Of a DNA stretch of 64,000 nt, positions 21,901 through 35,795 are shown piece by piece. The first letter of the stretch is position 1. Each line of letters opens with the position of its first letter. The stretch lies in assembly GCA_003255065.1 (NCBI GenBank), contig QAOA01007183.1:1494189-1558188 (forward strand), given 5' to 3'. The notes beneath the pieces are model-generated. The model searched no databases and was not told where the DNA came from. It saw nothing but the letters and a program-made list of their open reading frames with translations. Source of the DNA: Cercis canadensis. Lineage: Eukaryota; Streptophyta; Magnoliopsida; Fabales; Fabaceae. The position numbers and the translations under genes were made by a program.

Positions 21901-24900
21901 TACAGGAGAAACTGGATATCATATTAATTTACATAAATGACCACATCCAGACAGCAAAATAGAATGACTAATCAAGCACTCAGTAATACACTTTAAGGGA
22001 GAGAAAAAAAAAATAGACATACATACACACTACCAATATACTGAAGCATCTCCCACTTGATAATTCACAGTTTCATTATGCAATAACATATAATACAGGA
22101 AGGGACAATAACGAGCAAAGGCTCAAACCAGCTTGACATTAAACCTAAATATGTCTTCCAAGATTGTCAAAGCACAGGTATTCTTGTCCCACCCAAATTC
22201 ATCCGTCCCCCAGCACCAGGACCCATCCAGTTGAATAATTATTTATCCCTAAGAGCATTTGACAGTAGACACAGATAAAATACAGTAATAAAAACCCTCA
22301 TATACATTCACATATTTGCACACATAGATAAATGCATAGCCGTATACAAAATAAAACACAAGTACCTGATAATCGCACGGCAAGTAAATCAGTTGAAACA
22401 AGCACAAGAAGACGCACACACTGCCGCAAGAGTTGGGTCCCATCCTTCCCCATTGAGTCCTTTTTGAGTTATGAAGCACATGATCCAAGAAATTATATCA
22501 CCATAACATAAGGATTTTTAGCTTTTAAAGCACAAAGGTCATGTATATACTATCTACTAAAAACAAGAAAACATAATTTGAAAATAATGGATTGTGATGC
22601 AATATTACCAGTATCCACGAGTTAAGAATGGTAAGGCCCTCTTTACTCCCAGCAAAGGACCTCAAGTTTTCCACAGGAAGACTCAACAACTGTTTGGCCA
22701 CATGCAAGCGCCCAGCATTGGTTTTCGCATTAAGGAACATATCCCTTAGTAAAGCTTCCTGAGTTAGGACTTGAGCACCATCTAAGGAGTTCTTGTACAA
22801 GACATTAGAAAGCTCTATTGCGTCAAGTCTCTTCATTATATCCCTAACTTCATCCCTTTCAGTATCTGACTGTCTCTGTGCAGCTTCCATTGCCTCAGCT
22901 TCTGCAGTATAATCATTTCCAGTGCTCAATATGTCAATTATTCGCACAGCCTCCCGGAGTCCACTCATCATTGCACCACCAACCGTGTCAGGGTGCTCTT
23001 TGCACGTTGCCTCACCGGCAAAAAACAAGCAGTTATCAACCGGCCTCCCTAATATATCATAATCTTCCCCAGATGCTCCGACAGCAACATAGGAGTAAGC
23101 ACCATAGCTAAATGGATCCCTACCCCAATCAGTCACTACATATGCAACAGGATCAGGTACTGAAGCCTCTCCGAAAAGTTTACGAAGAACCATTAATGCA
23201 TGGTTAACATGATCAGAGGAGCTCAAATTTTGACCATCTATTGCTGCCTTACCAACAACTAGTGCTATGAGGACAGGAGCCCCGACAGTTTTTCTGACAT
23301 TCCAGAACATAAAACAGTTGCCTCTTCTGCTTGTTTCCTCCGCTGTAGCTCCAAAGTAGTCCACTGTATCATCCCAAAACACACTAGGAAATTCCAAAAT
23401 CACTTTATTAAGAACTCCAAAACCAAGGCGCTGAATAGAAGAACATTTCCATTGGGGCAAAGGTGGGGAGAATTTTATGCTTTCAGCCTTCAAACAGCCT
23501 AGTGGAACAGTGATCAGGACAGCATCTCCAAAGAACTCATTTCCATTTGAGGTAGAAACTTTGACTTTATTATTCTGACCAGGCTCCTTTCCATAGGACA
23601 CATTTGTTACAACATGGTTCATGTGAATGACAAGTCCTTCTCCTAGAGACTCAACAACAGAGCTGTAACCCCCTTTAATCATACAGTGAGCTCCTCCAAA
23701 CCCTCCATATACATCATCTTGATTCCAGTAAGGAAGAGACACTTCCTTAAGCAGAGCAGCACAACCATACTCCAAATTAGCAAAGTGCCAATCCATAACC
23801 CTCCTCTCCGGAGGACTCAAAATCTCCTCTTGAAAAATCTTTTCCTCAGAATCAATTGAAGCATCCACAGAATTTTGTTCAACCTCTTCACTGATTCTCC
23901 CTGAGCGTGCCATTCGACGCCTCTTAAGGGCATATTCTAAACCATCTTCAAGAGACATTCTCATTGCCTGTTCACCCTTCTGAGCAACAAGCAATATCAT
24001 GTCATCAAGAAGACTATTGTATTCAGCTTCCAATGCTTCATCCATATCTGCAGGAACCTTTTGCCCTGTTATTATGTCATAAAGAGGACAATCACTGTTT
24101 AGCACAGTCAACTCAAGGCTTAACTGAGCGCAAACCAGTGAGGAAGGATCTGGTCTTCTCTCAGTGGCCACATCAGCCTCAACACCAGTGATAATGCTAG
24201 CACCAAGATCCACAGGGACAGAAAGAGATGAGCGGTCTGTACATACACGGCCTCCTATCCTACTCCTAGCTTCAAGTACAGTCACAGGAAAACCCTGTCG
24301 TTGCAAGTGGCGAGCAGCAGTCAACCCAGCAGGACCAGCTCCTATGACAATTACTTTCTTTCTGGTATCTGAATCAGACTGCAAAAGATCAACTACCTGA
24401 TCATCCAATGCAGATTTAATGCAGGTATATTCAGTGCTTTGCTCACTAGCAGCAACAGAAGTCACTTTGCACTCAGAAATCTTGCAAGAAGGATCAGAAA
24501 TGTCAACATCCAAATGTTTAAGATCATTTGATCCTGCCTGAATCCCACCATTTTCCTGGTTTTCATCAATTTTTCTGTCCTCATGTTGTGCCACATTCAA
24601 TAAATGCAGCGTCACTGGGTCATCATGTCTCTTGCTTTCCATAGCTTCAGGTGTAACATTTTCATAATATACTGTAAGGCCATTCTTAATCTCCATGGAA
24701 GTATCTGATCCTTTGGCCTGACCAACAATAAAGGAAACTCCATCTTCCGAGTCAGCCACGGATGCTGAGGAACTTTCCTCAAATCCTCTCTCTTTTACAA
24801 GTTTATAACTATGCCTTGCACTAGTTCGAGCTTTCTCCTTCTGAGAGGCAATTCCGACATTTATATAACCCTGCCAAAATGTTGTGATAATTTCAAAGCC

Positions 24901-27900
24901 CATATTGACCAATATGACTACCAAAAAACATCATTTCAAATTACTAAAGGCAATAAGTATATGCCTACAAACTCTCACAGTAACAGAGTAAAGGAACTGA
25001 AATTGACAGCAGAACAACACACAGAACAAACTTACACATTGATCCAGAAATGCATAGACTTCCCTAATAAGAGAAGAACGAGGAGGTTCATCCTCAGAAG
25101 GAGTAGCACTAACTCCACAGTCAGCAAGAGGCAAGATACGAGTGACATCTCTGCTCCAAAGACTTAATATCTGATTTCTGCAATGCATTACATTCAAATA
25201 GGTAGAACTAATTAAAACAACCTTTTCATTTTGAAAGCAGTGCAGGAAAGTTATAAAAAATTAAAAATAAAATAAAAAGAAAGAAAAGAGCTAAACTTCT
25301 TTCTTGAAGAAATACGGCAGCTTGAAGTCTAGCATATTCCCAGTTTAAATAATACAATAATTTATTTTTAATCTGCTGAATATAAACATCTAAGAACCTG
25401 CTGCAATATGCTCGGTTGAAATTTTTAATGACAGTTTTCATTGGAGACTCAGAAGAGAAAAACAATAAACTGGATCCCATCACTTAGACAAGAAATCAGA
25501 AAATTGCAGCCAATTATGCAAAATGGAGTGATAATGATGTCATGTAATGAGTAGTATGTTAAACAACATAACAGCCGACCTCCAAATAAAACAAGGAAAA
25601 CAATCAAGGATAGCAGATATTCTTAGCAGCTTATGCATGCAATAGCAATAGAATACATGATGGACAATCCTGCCAGTAACACATCTTTGCAATGTAAAAG
25701 AAAGAAAAGATAGTGACAAAGAAATCTCAACTTAAATTTCTGCGTAAAAAGAATTGAAAAGTAATAACCAAAGGAGAGAACAGGGAAGAGAGATGCCATT
25801 TCCAATAAAATCATCATACACAAGAGTTCCGCACATAATCCATTTAGTAAACTTTGATGTAAGTAAATCATAAGTATGACCACATAATATACTATCTATC
25901 ATCAACTGAAAATTAGAAAAGAAAATATTAATCCAGTCAAAATTCATTGAAAGTAGATATCAATCTCAAGTTTTACCAGTTAAGAGCAAAAAACAGAGAA
26001 AGGTCCTTGCCCATAACGATGCAACATTAAAAAGTATCAAACTCCAAAATATATGCTTACATCCATTTTTTTCCCTTGTACATAACCACAAACTAACTGT
26101 TTATCCGTGCTATTATAATGTATGAAAAATACAGATCTCCCTACTCCATAACAGGCTAGATACGGCAAAAATTTAATATCTTACTTAATTTCTACTTTAA
26201 GCATTTAAAATAGATAAAACATTCCTTCTATCCCACNNNNNNCCCCCCCCCCCCCCCACCCCCCAAAAAAAAAAAAAAAGTAGATAAGGCATTCAATCAT
26301 CCATCATAAAGGATCTAAAATAGTTATGTGTACTTCAAGCACAAGAAACTATACAACCCAAAATGCCAATAAAGTAACATTTGTGCTGCAAATAGAAAAA
26401 CTGTATCCTTACCGACCACTTGGAAAAACCAATTACACATACATGTAACCACACATTTGAAAGATTATCTGCTAACCTGCAATCCAAATACTCCTGAAGA
26501 CCACCTTTACGCTTCAAGATCTCCTTAAATCTTATCTTCTCAATTGGACCAGCTGCATGGGCTTTCAGCCCTGCCGATACTGCTGCTGCAACACTTTCAG
26601 ACTCTTCAACAAGATTTAAAGAGGAATCAAGCTTCACTTTCGTTCTAAGAGTGCAGTCACCATCTACAACACTTTGGCTTTCAAGAAAAACTGGGTCATC
26701 TATTAAAATGTCCCAATCAGCATCTCCCTCATAAGCCATATCTCCATGCCTACGCTTTTTGGTCTTACGAACAGCACGCTGAACAACAGATATCTTACCA
26801 TCTTTATTGACAAAACCAGACCCAGAGACTCTGTATTCTGTGTAATTCTCATTTTCATCTGGAACTGCAGATCGAGGAGAGGCTCCATCAATTTCTTTCT
26901 TGGCATACAGGCAATCATCATTTGGATGAGAACCCTCTTTGAATGTATCATCGAAAGTTTGAATTGGATGTAACACCAAGCTGCATTTCTCAATGGAAGC
27001 AATAGAGTCATTTGGAATAATACAAGTTTCTAAAGGTTTCTCTGAGTGGTTTAATTGGACAGCCGATTCAGATTCATTGGCTTCACTAGATGCCATAGGA
27101 GATAAACTACCATCAAAGGTCACAGCATTTTTTTCATGTGAAAAACCTGAAACAAGGTCTTGATCTTGAGCCTTCATATCTATACTATTACAATCATGGC
27201 AAATTCTGCCAGTAGTTTCAGATTTCACACCTCCATCCATCTTTTCATTGCAGCCGTAGAATTCTAGAGCTCCATTTCTTGTCAATCCCACCACAACATT
27301 TCCATAAACCTTTTGATTACTCTCGTTTGACATATTTTCACGCAAATCGTTCAAGGGCTCATAATCAGGAGGAGGTAAGGAAATTTCTTTCTCTATAGAA
27401 TTAAAACCACCATGTTCAGTATTACCATTACACAGTTGGGCTAAATCCTCAGTGGAACTTCTCTTCAACTCACCCTCACTAAACCCAAATAGCCCTTCCC
27501 CTGCTATAGGGAGAGAGTCAGCATGAACCATTTCTTCAACATCATTTAACGTAGCAGAACACTGCTTTAAACCATCATCAAGAGCTCTTCCTTGTAATGC
27601 AACATTTTGGAGGGAAGAAGAACAAATATCTTCAACTTGAACACTAGACAATTGCAGGCTATCTCCATTGCAGACATTCGTTGAGGGACAAGGATCAACT
27701 GTAGGCCCATCTTGAATGTTTGAATCACAAAAGCCGTCAACAGTTTCCTCGTGAAGACAGTCATCATCAAACTTTTGATTATCCATTAAAGATGCTTGAG
27801 GCAAATCGTTAGTAGATGCCAGATTTCTCTGGACCAATTTTGAGGCAGAGGCAGATTTAGATCTCCTTTCAGTCACAGACTCCAGAGTTTCAGTGACACT

Positions 27901-28659
27901 ATTGGAAACAGGGTTCAAGTCGTCACCCACAATTTGATTCCTATTTTTCTGTTTTGAACTTGAAGAGCGAGATTTCCTAATTAAATTAGATTGAGCCTTT
28001 CGGAAAATAGCTTTCAACGAGTCTTCCTTATGATCATCAGAAGAGTGTTGCAGACCTTCACCAGGCAACAAAGCCACCCCCTTCTCATCCTTTGACATAC
28101 TCCTACATTCCCAAGCTATCAAATCATCATCAGACATAGCATGACCCTCAATTCCCTTCAGTGTCGGATCCATATCAGGTGTTTCTACCTTTCCTTGGCA
28201 GCTATCTGTCAACTTTATATCCGTAGTCAAATCGGATCCCTTATCACCCAAAGCCTGCCCTTCATTGACATTATTCAACCTTGATTTTTCATCAGAAATC
28301 CCATCCTCAAGAGAACCATTGAAAGCCCTATCAACAGAGACATTCAAAGCATAATTTTTCCCCCTCGTGGTTCCAGATCCCTGATCTCTCTTGGGACCCT
28401 TCAATCTCTTCCTAAAACTAGCCAACGTGTCATCCATACCCCCCAAATCCTCTTCTGCAGCAACCATTTTTTTCCCATTCGCCTCAGAATTCTTGCCTCC
28501 ATCACCGAAGCCCTCTGCTGCCGAGCTAAGCTTCTTGGAGTTACGCGGCCTCCTCAGCTTAAATACAGACCCAATGGGCTCGTCATCATCCGAATCAAAA
28601 CCAATTTCAACCGGTTTCGATCTTTTCCTGGTCCCAGACCTCTTATCTTCGCCATCCAT
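18998..28659 (-). CDS. LDL3: LSD1-like lysine-specific histone demethylase 3 (LDL3)
   Basis: Flavin amine oxidase that removes H3K4 methylation in the nucleus; Arabidopsis LDL3 (At4g16310) acts mainly on H3K4me2. Eight coding exons: 26477-28659, 25036-25177, 22609-24870, 22366-22459, 21375-21868, 19584-20300, 19366-19440, 18998-19063; they total 6033 nt, giving 2010 residues, longer than the roughly 1630 I recall for Arabidopsis. The N-terminal 700 residues are acidic, Ser-rich and low in complexity, with basic patches (RKRSKP, KKRRHGD). The SWIRM domain spans about 705-785 across exons 1-3. The FAD-binding motif VIVIGAGPAGLTAARHL lies near 946. The active-site Lys lies in LNKVILEF near 1262. 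The C-terminal flavin motif FAGEATCKEHPDTVGGAM lies near 1395. No long LSD1-type tower is seen, only a short charged insertion (KRRRMARSGR). The C-terminus IRSFVDKLIERHM matches plant LDL3. A 5' UTR intron upstream of the ATG is likely. Confidence 0.93.
26237..26274. other. N run plus homopolymer C/A tract in LDL3 intron 1
   Basis: Six N's are followed by a long C run and then a long A run. The same C-then-A composition around an N occurs at 45471-45507. This is probably low-quality consensus at a homopolymer and lies outside the coding exons. Confidence 0.8.
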
Positions 28660-29556
28660 TTTCGCGTAGCCCTAGGTTTCAAACAAAATCTTCAATGATT
28701 CCTTTAGCCCAACTTGAGTGCCCAAATCAGCATGCAACGATTTAGGATAAGAATCATCACTTTCCACTTTTCTATCATCAGAAAGTTAAAGCTCATATTT
28801 CTATAAGAATCCTAATGCGACCGGACATATTATATACATATTTAATCATAAAATGGGAGAATTTGAGCCTAATCCAACCATCTCAAAGCCCGAACGCGAA
28901 CATTCAGAAATACATGAATGAAAAACTTCAATTCTTGATAGAGCTTCTGAAAATCAGTGAACCTACGACCAAGTATAGTCAATGGGCACCCCCTACTTCA
29001 ACAACAAAATCTGGAAGAAAGGGGGCGAAAGAAAACCTGTAGTATTTAGCAAAGTAAGTAAGCCCTATATAGATATAGAAACCTAGAACGAGAAAGAGAG
29101 GAAAAAATGGGGATATCGGACCTGTGCTCTGCCTGCGAAGTCCTGGGATGGTGGCGCCCATGACGAAGAGAGTGAAGTGCGCACGTTAGCGTCTTCTTTC
29201 GGCAAGGGGAACGTCGCTCTATAACCTGCGCCGCGATGAGGAGTGGAGAAAAAAATAAAACATAACAAAATTATAAATAACAAATAATAAATTAATTAAT
29301 AGTATAGTTTAGCTCGACACAATTTGCAGACTAGAGAGAGAGGGAAAGAGATCAGACGCAAGTCACGCAAACATTGCGATCTAGTACCGATTATGAAGGT
29401 GATTTTTCCAATCGTGTTGTTTTGATTTCTTGTGGACTCTGCCGTTTCGGAGCATACCACTAATATCTAGCACTTGAAACAAAAAATTAAACACACATAT
29501 TTTCAAAGGGTTCGGTTCATGCAGAAATTATTTTTTTTTTGTGCTAAGTTTATGTA
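28660..29556. other. LDL3 upstream region and spacer before the retrotransposon
   Basis: On the minus strand, a likely 5' UTR exon lies around 29120-29235 with a candidate donor GCACAG|GTCCG near 29122 and a candidate acceptor AACCTAG|GG just before the LDL3 ATG. Short upstream ORFs are possible, for example the 60-codon ORF at 28979-29161. The rest is AT-rich promoter-like DNA. Confidence 0.45.
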
Positions 29557-29857
29557 TGTAGATACCCAATATTTCGGCCCATAGGGATTTAAGCCCACTA
29601 TCACCAAGCCCATATTTGAAGTCATTTCCTGGATCTTCTAAACCCGGAAATCTCCCTATAAATAAGGGCCAACGACAAGTAAAAAGGGGACTGCTTTTGG
29701 ACAAGACAAAAAGATATATAAAAGTTCCTATTTCATATCAGATTTGTTATTAATTTCAACATCAAAGCTCGGGTAAGCACCCGACCTTGGCCATATACAT
29801 TTACAAGTGACCTCACTTAACCCATCTCTCTCCTTTGGACCAAATCAGGCATCGTCA
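29557..29857 (+). repeat. 5' LTR of the Tat-lineage element
   Basis: 301 bp, starting TGTAGATACCC and ending GCATCGTCA. It carries a TATA-like box CTATAAATAAG at about 29656-29666, consistent with the start of the sense transcript. Confidence 0.95.
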
Positions 29858-29877
29858 TTTGGCGCCGTCTGTGGAAA
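29858..29877 (+). promoter_or_regulatory. Primer binding site
   Basis: TGGCGCCGT directly follows the 5' LTR. These nine bases match the complement of the 3' end of plant tRNA-Asp, and the match weakens after them. The tRNA assignment is therefore tentative. Confidence 0.6.
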
Positions 29878-29937
29878 ATTTATTTCCTCTCTTTTCCCCG
29901 AGAAACAAATTCATTGTACGATCCTGTTTTGTGCAAA

Positions 29938-32900
29938 ATGGACCCGACCACCGAGCTTAGAAACCCTCGCACCAACTCGGAAACCACTCCTTCACCCACG
30001 AGACACTCATTTCAGCCAGGCACTACCCGAAGACAGCCACTCCCACCTCCTCGTCACACTTCTCATAGTCCGGAACCTCCTTGCGTAAATACAGATCAAA
30101 ACTCAGACAAGGCCACTCTCTCCTTTTTACTCCGCGAAATCCAAACTCTCAAGCAAGAGCGGATGGCAGACAAAGCAGAGATTGCGGAGTTAAAACAGCG
30201 GGTTCAAAAAACTGACTCTTGGGTCGAAACTTCAACCCGCGGAGACTCTCATCTTCGTCTCCAAGACACTCTTCAAGGCAGGCACCACAAGAATCCACAT
30301 ACAGAGGAGATTGAAGAAAACCAATCTTCCTTCCAGTCCCTCGTCCGAGAAGCACCCCCGCAAACATCCGCTCAGAGCCAACCATCACAAGCTTTGGAGA
30401 AAAAGAGACGAGCTGTCAAACATCCTTTTACAAAAGAAATCATGGTTTTCCCCCTGCCCCAGAATTTCAAACCACCACACCTCGACTCCTATGACGGTTC
30501 TACAGATCCTAGGGAGCATTTGAAAAATTATAACTCGGTCATGCTTCTGGCGGGATCAGCAGAAGAAATCATGTGCTAAGTCTTTCCTACCACCTTGCGT
30601 CGAGCAGCACTTCAGTGGTTCTCAAGCCTCTCGCCGCATAGTATCTCAACTTTCGATCAACTCGCCGAGCTCTTCCAGGCTCGCTTCTCTACCAGCATGA
30701 CTCACCAAAGATCCTCCGCTGTTCTAGCCACCTTGAAACAAGGGGAGAATGAGTCCTTGAAAGATTACATGGACAGGTACAATAAACTCTCCCTGCAAGT
30801 CCGCAACCTCACCGAAGCAGTGGCTATGCATGCCATCCAAGCAGGTCTCCGACCTGGGCGCCTACTCGAAAATCTCACCCTTGACCCACCGGCAAGCCTA
30901 TCCAACCTTCTGCTGAAGGTAGCCAAACATATCAACCTCGAAGAAATACTAGGCCAGAATGAAATAAGCAAATCTCCTCGAGACAAGAAGGTCCGGGACG
31001 ACAAAAAACCCAAAAGAGACAGATCCCCCACCCGACCTCGGTTCGACAGCTACACACCTTTGAATCAAAGTCGGGCCCGCGTTCTCGAGGAAATCTGCCA
31101 CACCAAATTAGCTCAGCTCCCACCCCCTAAAAAGACGGTTGGAGCCGAGAAAGACAAGTACTGTGCCTTTCACCGAGGATGCGGTCATGATACCAACGAC
31201 TGCCGACACCTGCAGAATGTCATAGAGGACCTCATTCAAAAAGGTTATCTACAAAAATACCGTGCCGAGGTCCCTCTCCCCAACCAAAGACCCCACAGGG
31301 AACACCGACCACGGCACCAATCTCCTCCCCGTAACCGCCCAACTCGCCTAGATCAGAATCCACAGGGCGATAGAGTTCCAGGCAAGTTCCCTCCGAACCA
31401 TCAGGAAAACCCAAGACAAAATCCCGCAGGGATTATCCATACCATTGCAGGTGGTTTCGCGGGTGGAAGATGCTCCAGGTCTTCTCGGAAAAGACATGAA
31501 CGAGCTGCCCACAAGTACCAACGTGAAATATCTCACACCACCTTTGCCAAAAGAGCCCAATCGCAGCCAACCATTTCTTTCTCTGACGCCGACTATGGAT
31601 TCATCGACCCAAAGCACGATGATCCCGTAGTCATCTCTTGCTTGATAGCCAACTACGAAGTTCGGAAAGTCCTGATAGATCAAGGAAGTTCGACCGATAT
31701 CCTCTTCTACCACGCTTACTCTCAACTCGGCCTCCCCACCTCAAACCTCAGCACCTATCCAGGAACTCTCGTCGGTTTCTCAGGACACCAGGTCGGCGTC
31801 AAAGGCACTGTCAACCTTAGGGCTACTCTTGGCGAATTCCCCAACTCCACAAGCGCCGACGTTCGTTTCTTGGTCGTCGATTGCCCATCTGCTTACAACG
31901 CCATTTTGGGACGACCTTCCCTCAACAGCATTGACGTCATCGTTTCAACTAAGCACCTCTTACTTAAATTCCCCACTACCTCGGGCACAGTCGGTCAAGC
32001 ACGGGGCGACCAGCTTCTCGGCAGAACCTGCTACAACATCAGCCTTTCCATTGACTACTCCAAAAAGCCGGAAGACACCAGCAACAACTCCTCGATTCCC
32101 CTTGACGAGCTCAACAACCGACCAAGTCAGGGGACCCGACCCGAGCCAAAAGGCGACCTGATCCCAGTCCAAATCGGACAAAGGCCCGATCAAACAGTAA
32201 ATGTGGGATCCAGCCTTCCTGCGCCTANATTGACTACTCCAAAAAGCCGGAAGACACCAGCAACAACTCCTCGATTCCCCTTGACGAGCTCAACAATCGA
32301 CCAAGTCAGGGGACCCGACCCGAGCCAAAAGGCGACCTGATCCCAGTCCAAATCGGACAAAGGCCCGATCAAACAGTAAATGTGGGATCCAGCCTTCCTG
32401 CGCCTATCGTAAAGAAGTTGACTGACCTCCTGGTTGCCAATGCCGACCTATTCGCATGGACAGCGGCCGACATGCCAGGTATAAATCCCGATTTCATCTG
32501 CCATAAACTCTCTGTTCATGCAGGGGCCAAACCAGTCCGACAAAAGAAGCGCGTAGTGGGTCCAGAGCGGCAAGCAGCAATCCAAGATGAAGTCGCCAAA
32601 CTTTTGGACTCCAAGTTCATTCGAGAGGTACCCTACGCGACCTGGCTAGCCAACGTTGTCATGGTCAAGAAAGCTAACGGAAAATGACGAATGTGCGTGG
32701 ATTACTCCGACCTGAACAAATCATGTCCAAAATATCCTTATCCCCTTCCAAGCATCGACAAGCTCGTCGATGGAGCATCCGGTTACAAACTTTTGAGTTT
32801 CATGGACGCCTACTCCGGATACAACCAAATCCGCATGCACCCTGAAGATGAGGATAAGACAGCATTAATCACTGAGAAGGCCACATATTGCTACCGAGTC

Positions 32901-35531
32901 ATGCCTTTCGGATTAAAAAATGCGGGGGCCACCTATCAGAGATTGATGGACAGAGTTTTTAAAGCACAGATAGGGCAAAACGTCGAGGTATACGTAGACG
33001 ACTTACTTGTCAAATCGCGCTCGGAGGAGAACCACCTGGCTGACCTCGAGGAAACATTCTCCGAGCTCCGTAAACACGCCATGCGCCTAAACCCTTCCAA
33101 GTGCACCTTTGGGGTAGCAGCTGGCAAGTTTCTCGACTTCATTTTAACACACCGAGGCATCGAGGCTAACCCCGACAAATGCGCCGCCATCATCCAGATG
33201 AAGCCGCCAACAACGGGAAGGGAGGTCCAGCGCTTAACCGGCAGAATTGCAGCTCTTTCCCGATTCATGTCAAAATCCGCAGACAAAACTTTCCCTTTTT
33301 TTCAAGCACTCAAAAAAGTCAAAAACTTCGAATGGACAGAAGAGAGTCAGCGCGCCTTCGACGACCTCAAACAATACCTAGCCTCCCCACCCATACTCTC
33401 CAAGCCCAAGCCCGCCGAGATACTTTACTTATACCTTGCCTTCAGTAACCATGCTGTCAGCTCGGCTCTCGTCCGCGAAGACAAGAACCAACTACCCGTT
33501 TACTTCACTAGCCATACCCTTCAGGGGTCCGAGCTCAACTACCATAAATTAGAAAAACTTGCCTATGCTCTCGTCCTCTCAGCGCGTCGCCTTCGACCAT
33601 ATTTTCAAAATCACCCGATTACCGTCCGCACAAATCAGCCAATACGACAAGTCCTTCAAAAACCCGACCTCGCTGGACGCATGCTCGGGTGGTCCGGTGA
33701 ACTCTCCGAGCACACTATTACTTACGAACCCAGAGATGCAATCAAGGCCCAAGCACTGGCCGATTTTATTGCCGAATTCACTCCCCCTGAATCACCCAAC
33801 CTTAGTCAGCCCCACGCTTGGCGCTTGTCGGTTGACGGTTCTTCCAACATCAAAGGAGGAGGAGCAGGAATTATCGTGGAAGGCCCAGAAGGCATAACAA
33901 TAGAACAATCTCTGCGGTTCGAGTTTCCGACCTCCAACAATCAGGCTGAGTATGAAGCTCTTATCGCCGGTCTCAAGCTGGCTCTGGAGCTCGGCTCTGA
34001 GAATCTCCTCGTATCCAGCGACTCTCAGCTAGTCACTAGCCAGGTTAAGGGAGAATATCAAGCCAAGGACCCCTTGATGATGAAGTATCTCGAAATAGTT
34101 CAAAGCTTAACTTCCCAGTTGAAAAACTTTGACATACTCCACATCCCGCAAAGCGAGAATTGCCGTGCCGACCTCCTCTCTAAATTAGCCAATAGCAAGA
34201 AACCAGGACATAATCAAACAGTCATACAAGAAACGCTCCATCACCCCAGTACAGAGCACGTCGGAGTGCTAATCGTCGAGAAAGAGGCACCAACATGGAT
34301 CACCCCTATCAAACATTACCTTGAAACAGGGAACCTCCCAAAGGAGACAGCAGACGCAAGAAAGCTTCGACGCATAGCAACTAACTATTACCTAGAGAGA
34401 GGCGTGCTTTACAAGCGCGGCTATTACACCCCGCTTTTGAAATGCCTAACCCCAGATCAATCCACTTATATCCTGCAAGAGGTCCATGAAGGAATATGTG
34501 GTTACCACATCGGGGCCCGATCTTTAGCAGCTAGTATCCTCAGAACCGGATACTATTGGCCAACCTTGAGGACTGACGCGACTAAGTTTGTGCAAAGATG
34601 CGACAAGTGCCAAAAATTTGCAAACATCCACCTCGCGCCGCCTACCGACCTACATGTCTCGGTCGAACCATGGCCCTTCAGCCGCTGGGGATTAGACCTC
34701 CTCGGACCTTTCCCATTGGCCCTTGGGCAGAAAAAATTTCTCATTGTCGCTATTGATTACTTCTCTAAATGGATCGAAGCCAAACCTTTGGCTACAATCA
34801 CGGCTAAAAATGCTAAAAAGTTTGTTCAAACTTTCATTATTTGCAGGTTCGGCATCCCACATACAATAACTACGGACAACGGAACCCAGTTCTCAGACTC
34901 GGGTTTCCAGGCATTTTGTGCCGACCTCCGCATTGGCCTACATTTCACCTCGGTTGAACATCCTCAAGCTAACGGCCAAGTAGAGGCGGCAAATCGCATA
35001 TTACTAGATGACATCAAGAAAAGGCTAGATCAAACCAAGTCTCGGTGGGTCGAAGAGCTACCATGGGTCCTCTGGTCTTACCGAACTACTTCCCAAATTT
35101 CAACGGGCATCTCCCCATACAAGCTTACCTACGGAACCGAAGCTATGATCCCAGTAGAAATTGGGGAACCATCCCGCAGAAGAGAACTTTTTCAACCTGA
35201 TCAAAGCTCAGAGCAACTACAAGTAAACCTTGACCTACTCGATGAAGAGAGGGATAAAGCTCGGATCCGAGCAATGGCGTATAAGCAGAAACTCACCCGT
35301 TATCACAACCTCAAGGTCAGATCAAGAAAGTTCCAACAAGGCGACCTCGTGCTTCGAAAAGCGACCATCACCAGAAAACACCTCAATGAGGGGAAGCTAG
35401 CACCAAACTGGGAAGGCCCTTATCAAATTCACAAAGTACTCGGGAAAGGGGCATACAAACTGACAACCATGGAAGGCGATCACATCCCCAGAACTTGGAA
35501 TGTATTAAACATTCGCTTATATATACAATGA
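29938..35531 (+). pseudogene. gag-pol polyprotein of the Tat element, interrupted by two stops and a gap artefact
   Basis: It encodes the capsid and enzymes for reverse transcription and integration. From the ATG at 29938: coiled N-terminal region, gag domain (about 30490-30960), a Cys/His knuckle-like motif CAFHRGCGHDTNDC (about 31160-31203), aspartic protease with DQGSS (about 31670), reverse transcriptase (about 32690-33010) with YVDD at 32991, RNase H (about 33330-33750), a second RNase H beginning SVDGSSNIKGGGAG (about 33830-34190), and integrase with an HHCC region and DDE residues in GLDLLGP, TTDNGTQF and NGQVEAAN (about 34480-35150). Breaks: in-frame TAA at 30577-30579 within gag, in-frame TGA at 32685-32687 just before RT, and a 178-bp copy plus N at 32228-32406 that shifts the frame. 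The two stops look like point mutations; the shift looks like an assembly error. Confidence 0.93.
32050..32406. repeat. 178-bp direct duplication around N 32228 (assembly artefact)
   Basis: 32050-32227 and 32229-32406 are near-identical (one mismatch seen, AACAACCG versus AACAATCG). The 179 extra bases account exactly for the frame change between the protease part and the RT part of gag-pol. Confidence 0.88.
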
Positions 35532-35544
35532 AGTTTCTACACCT

Positions 35545-35795
35545 ACCCGAGCTAAAATTACAAGGGTCAATGCCCTTAAAAGGACCAATGTCCTTCAAAA
35601 TGCTCTACCCGAGCTAAAATTACAAGGGCCAATGTCCTTAAAAGGACCAATGTCATTCAAAATGCTCTACCCGAGCTAAAATTACAAGGGCCAATGTCCT
35701 TAAAAGGACCAATGTCATTCAAAATACTCTACCCGAGCTAAAATTACAAGGGCCAATGTCCTTCAAAATGCTCTACCCGAGCTTCATCTACAAGC
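35545..35795 (+). repeat. 62-bp tandem repeat between pol and the antisense gene
   Basis: The repeat start ACCCGAGCT occurs at 35545, 35607, 35669 and 35731 (62-bp period) and again at 35775 after a copy shortened by 18 bases. Units contain the related phrases AAGGGCCAATGTCC and AAGGACCAATGTC. The array begins 14 bases after the pol stop codon and lies in the 3' untranslated region of the sense transcript. Confidence 0.92.

Noticed and set aside
26237-26274. Poly-C/poly-A tract as a functional G-quadruplex element
   Set aside because: It abuts N's and resembles another C/A tract with an N at 45490; a consensus fault is more likely.
30595-32340. Independent retroelement ORF starting at 30595
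   Set aside because: It begins with TTG and is in the same frame as the upstream gag part, separated only by the TAA at 30577.
35545-35795. CRISPR-like array
   Set aside because: The units are contiguous 62-bp tandem copies without unique spacers, inside a plant retrotransposon.
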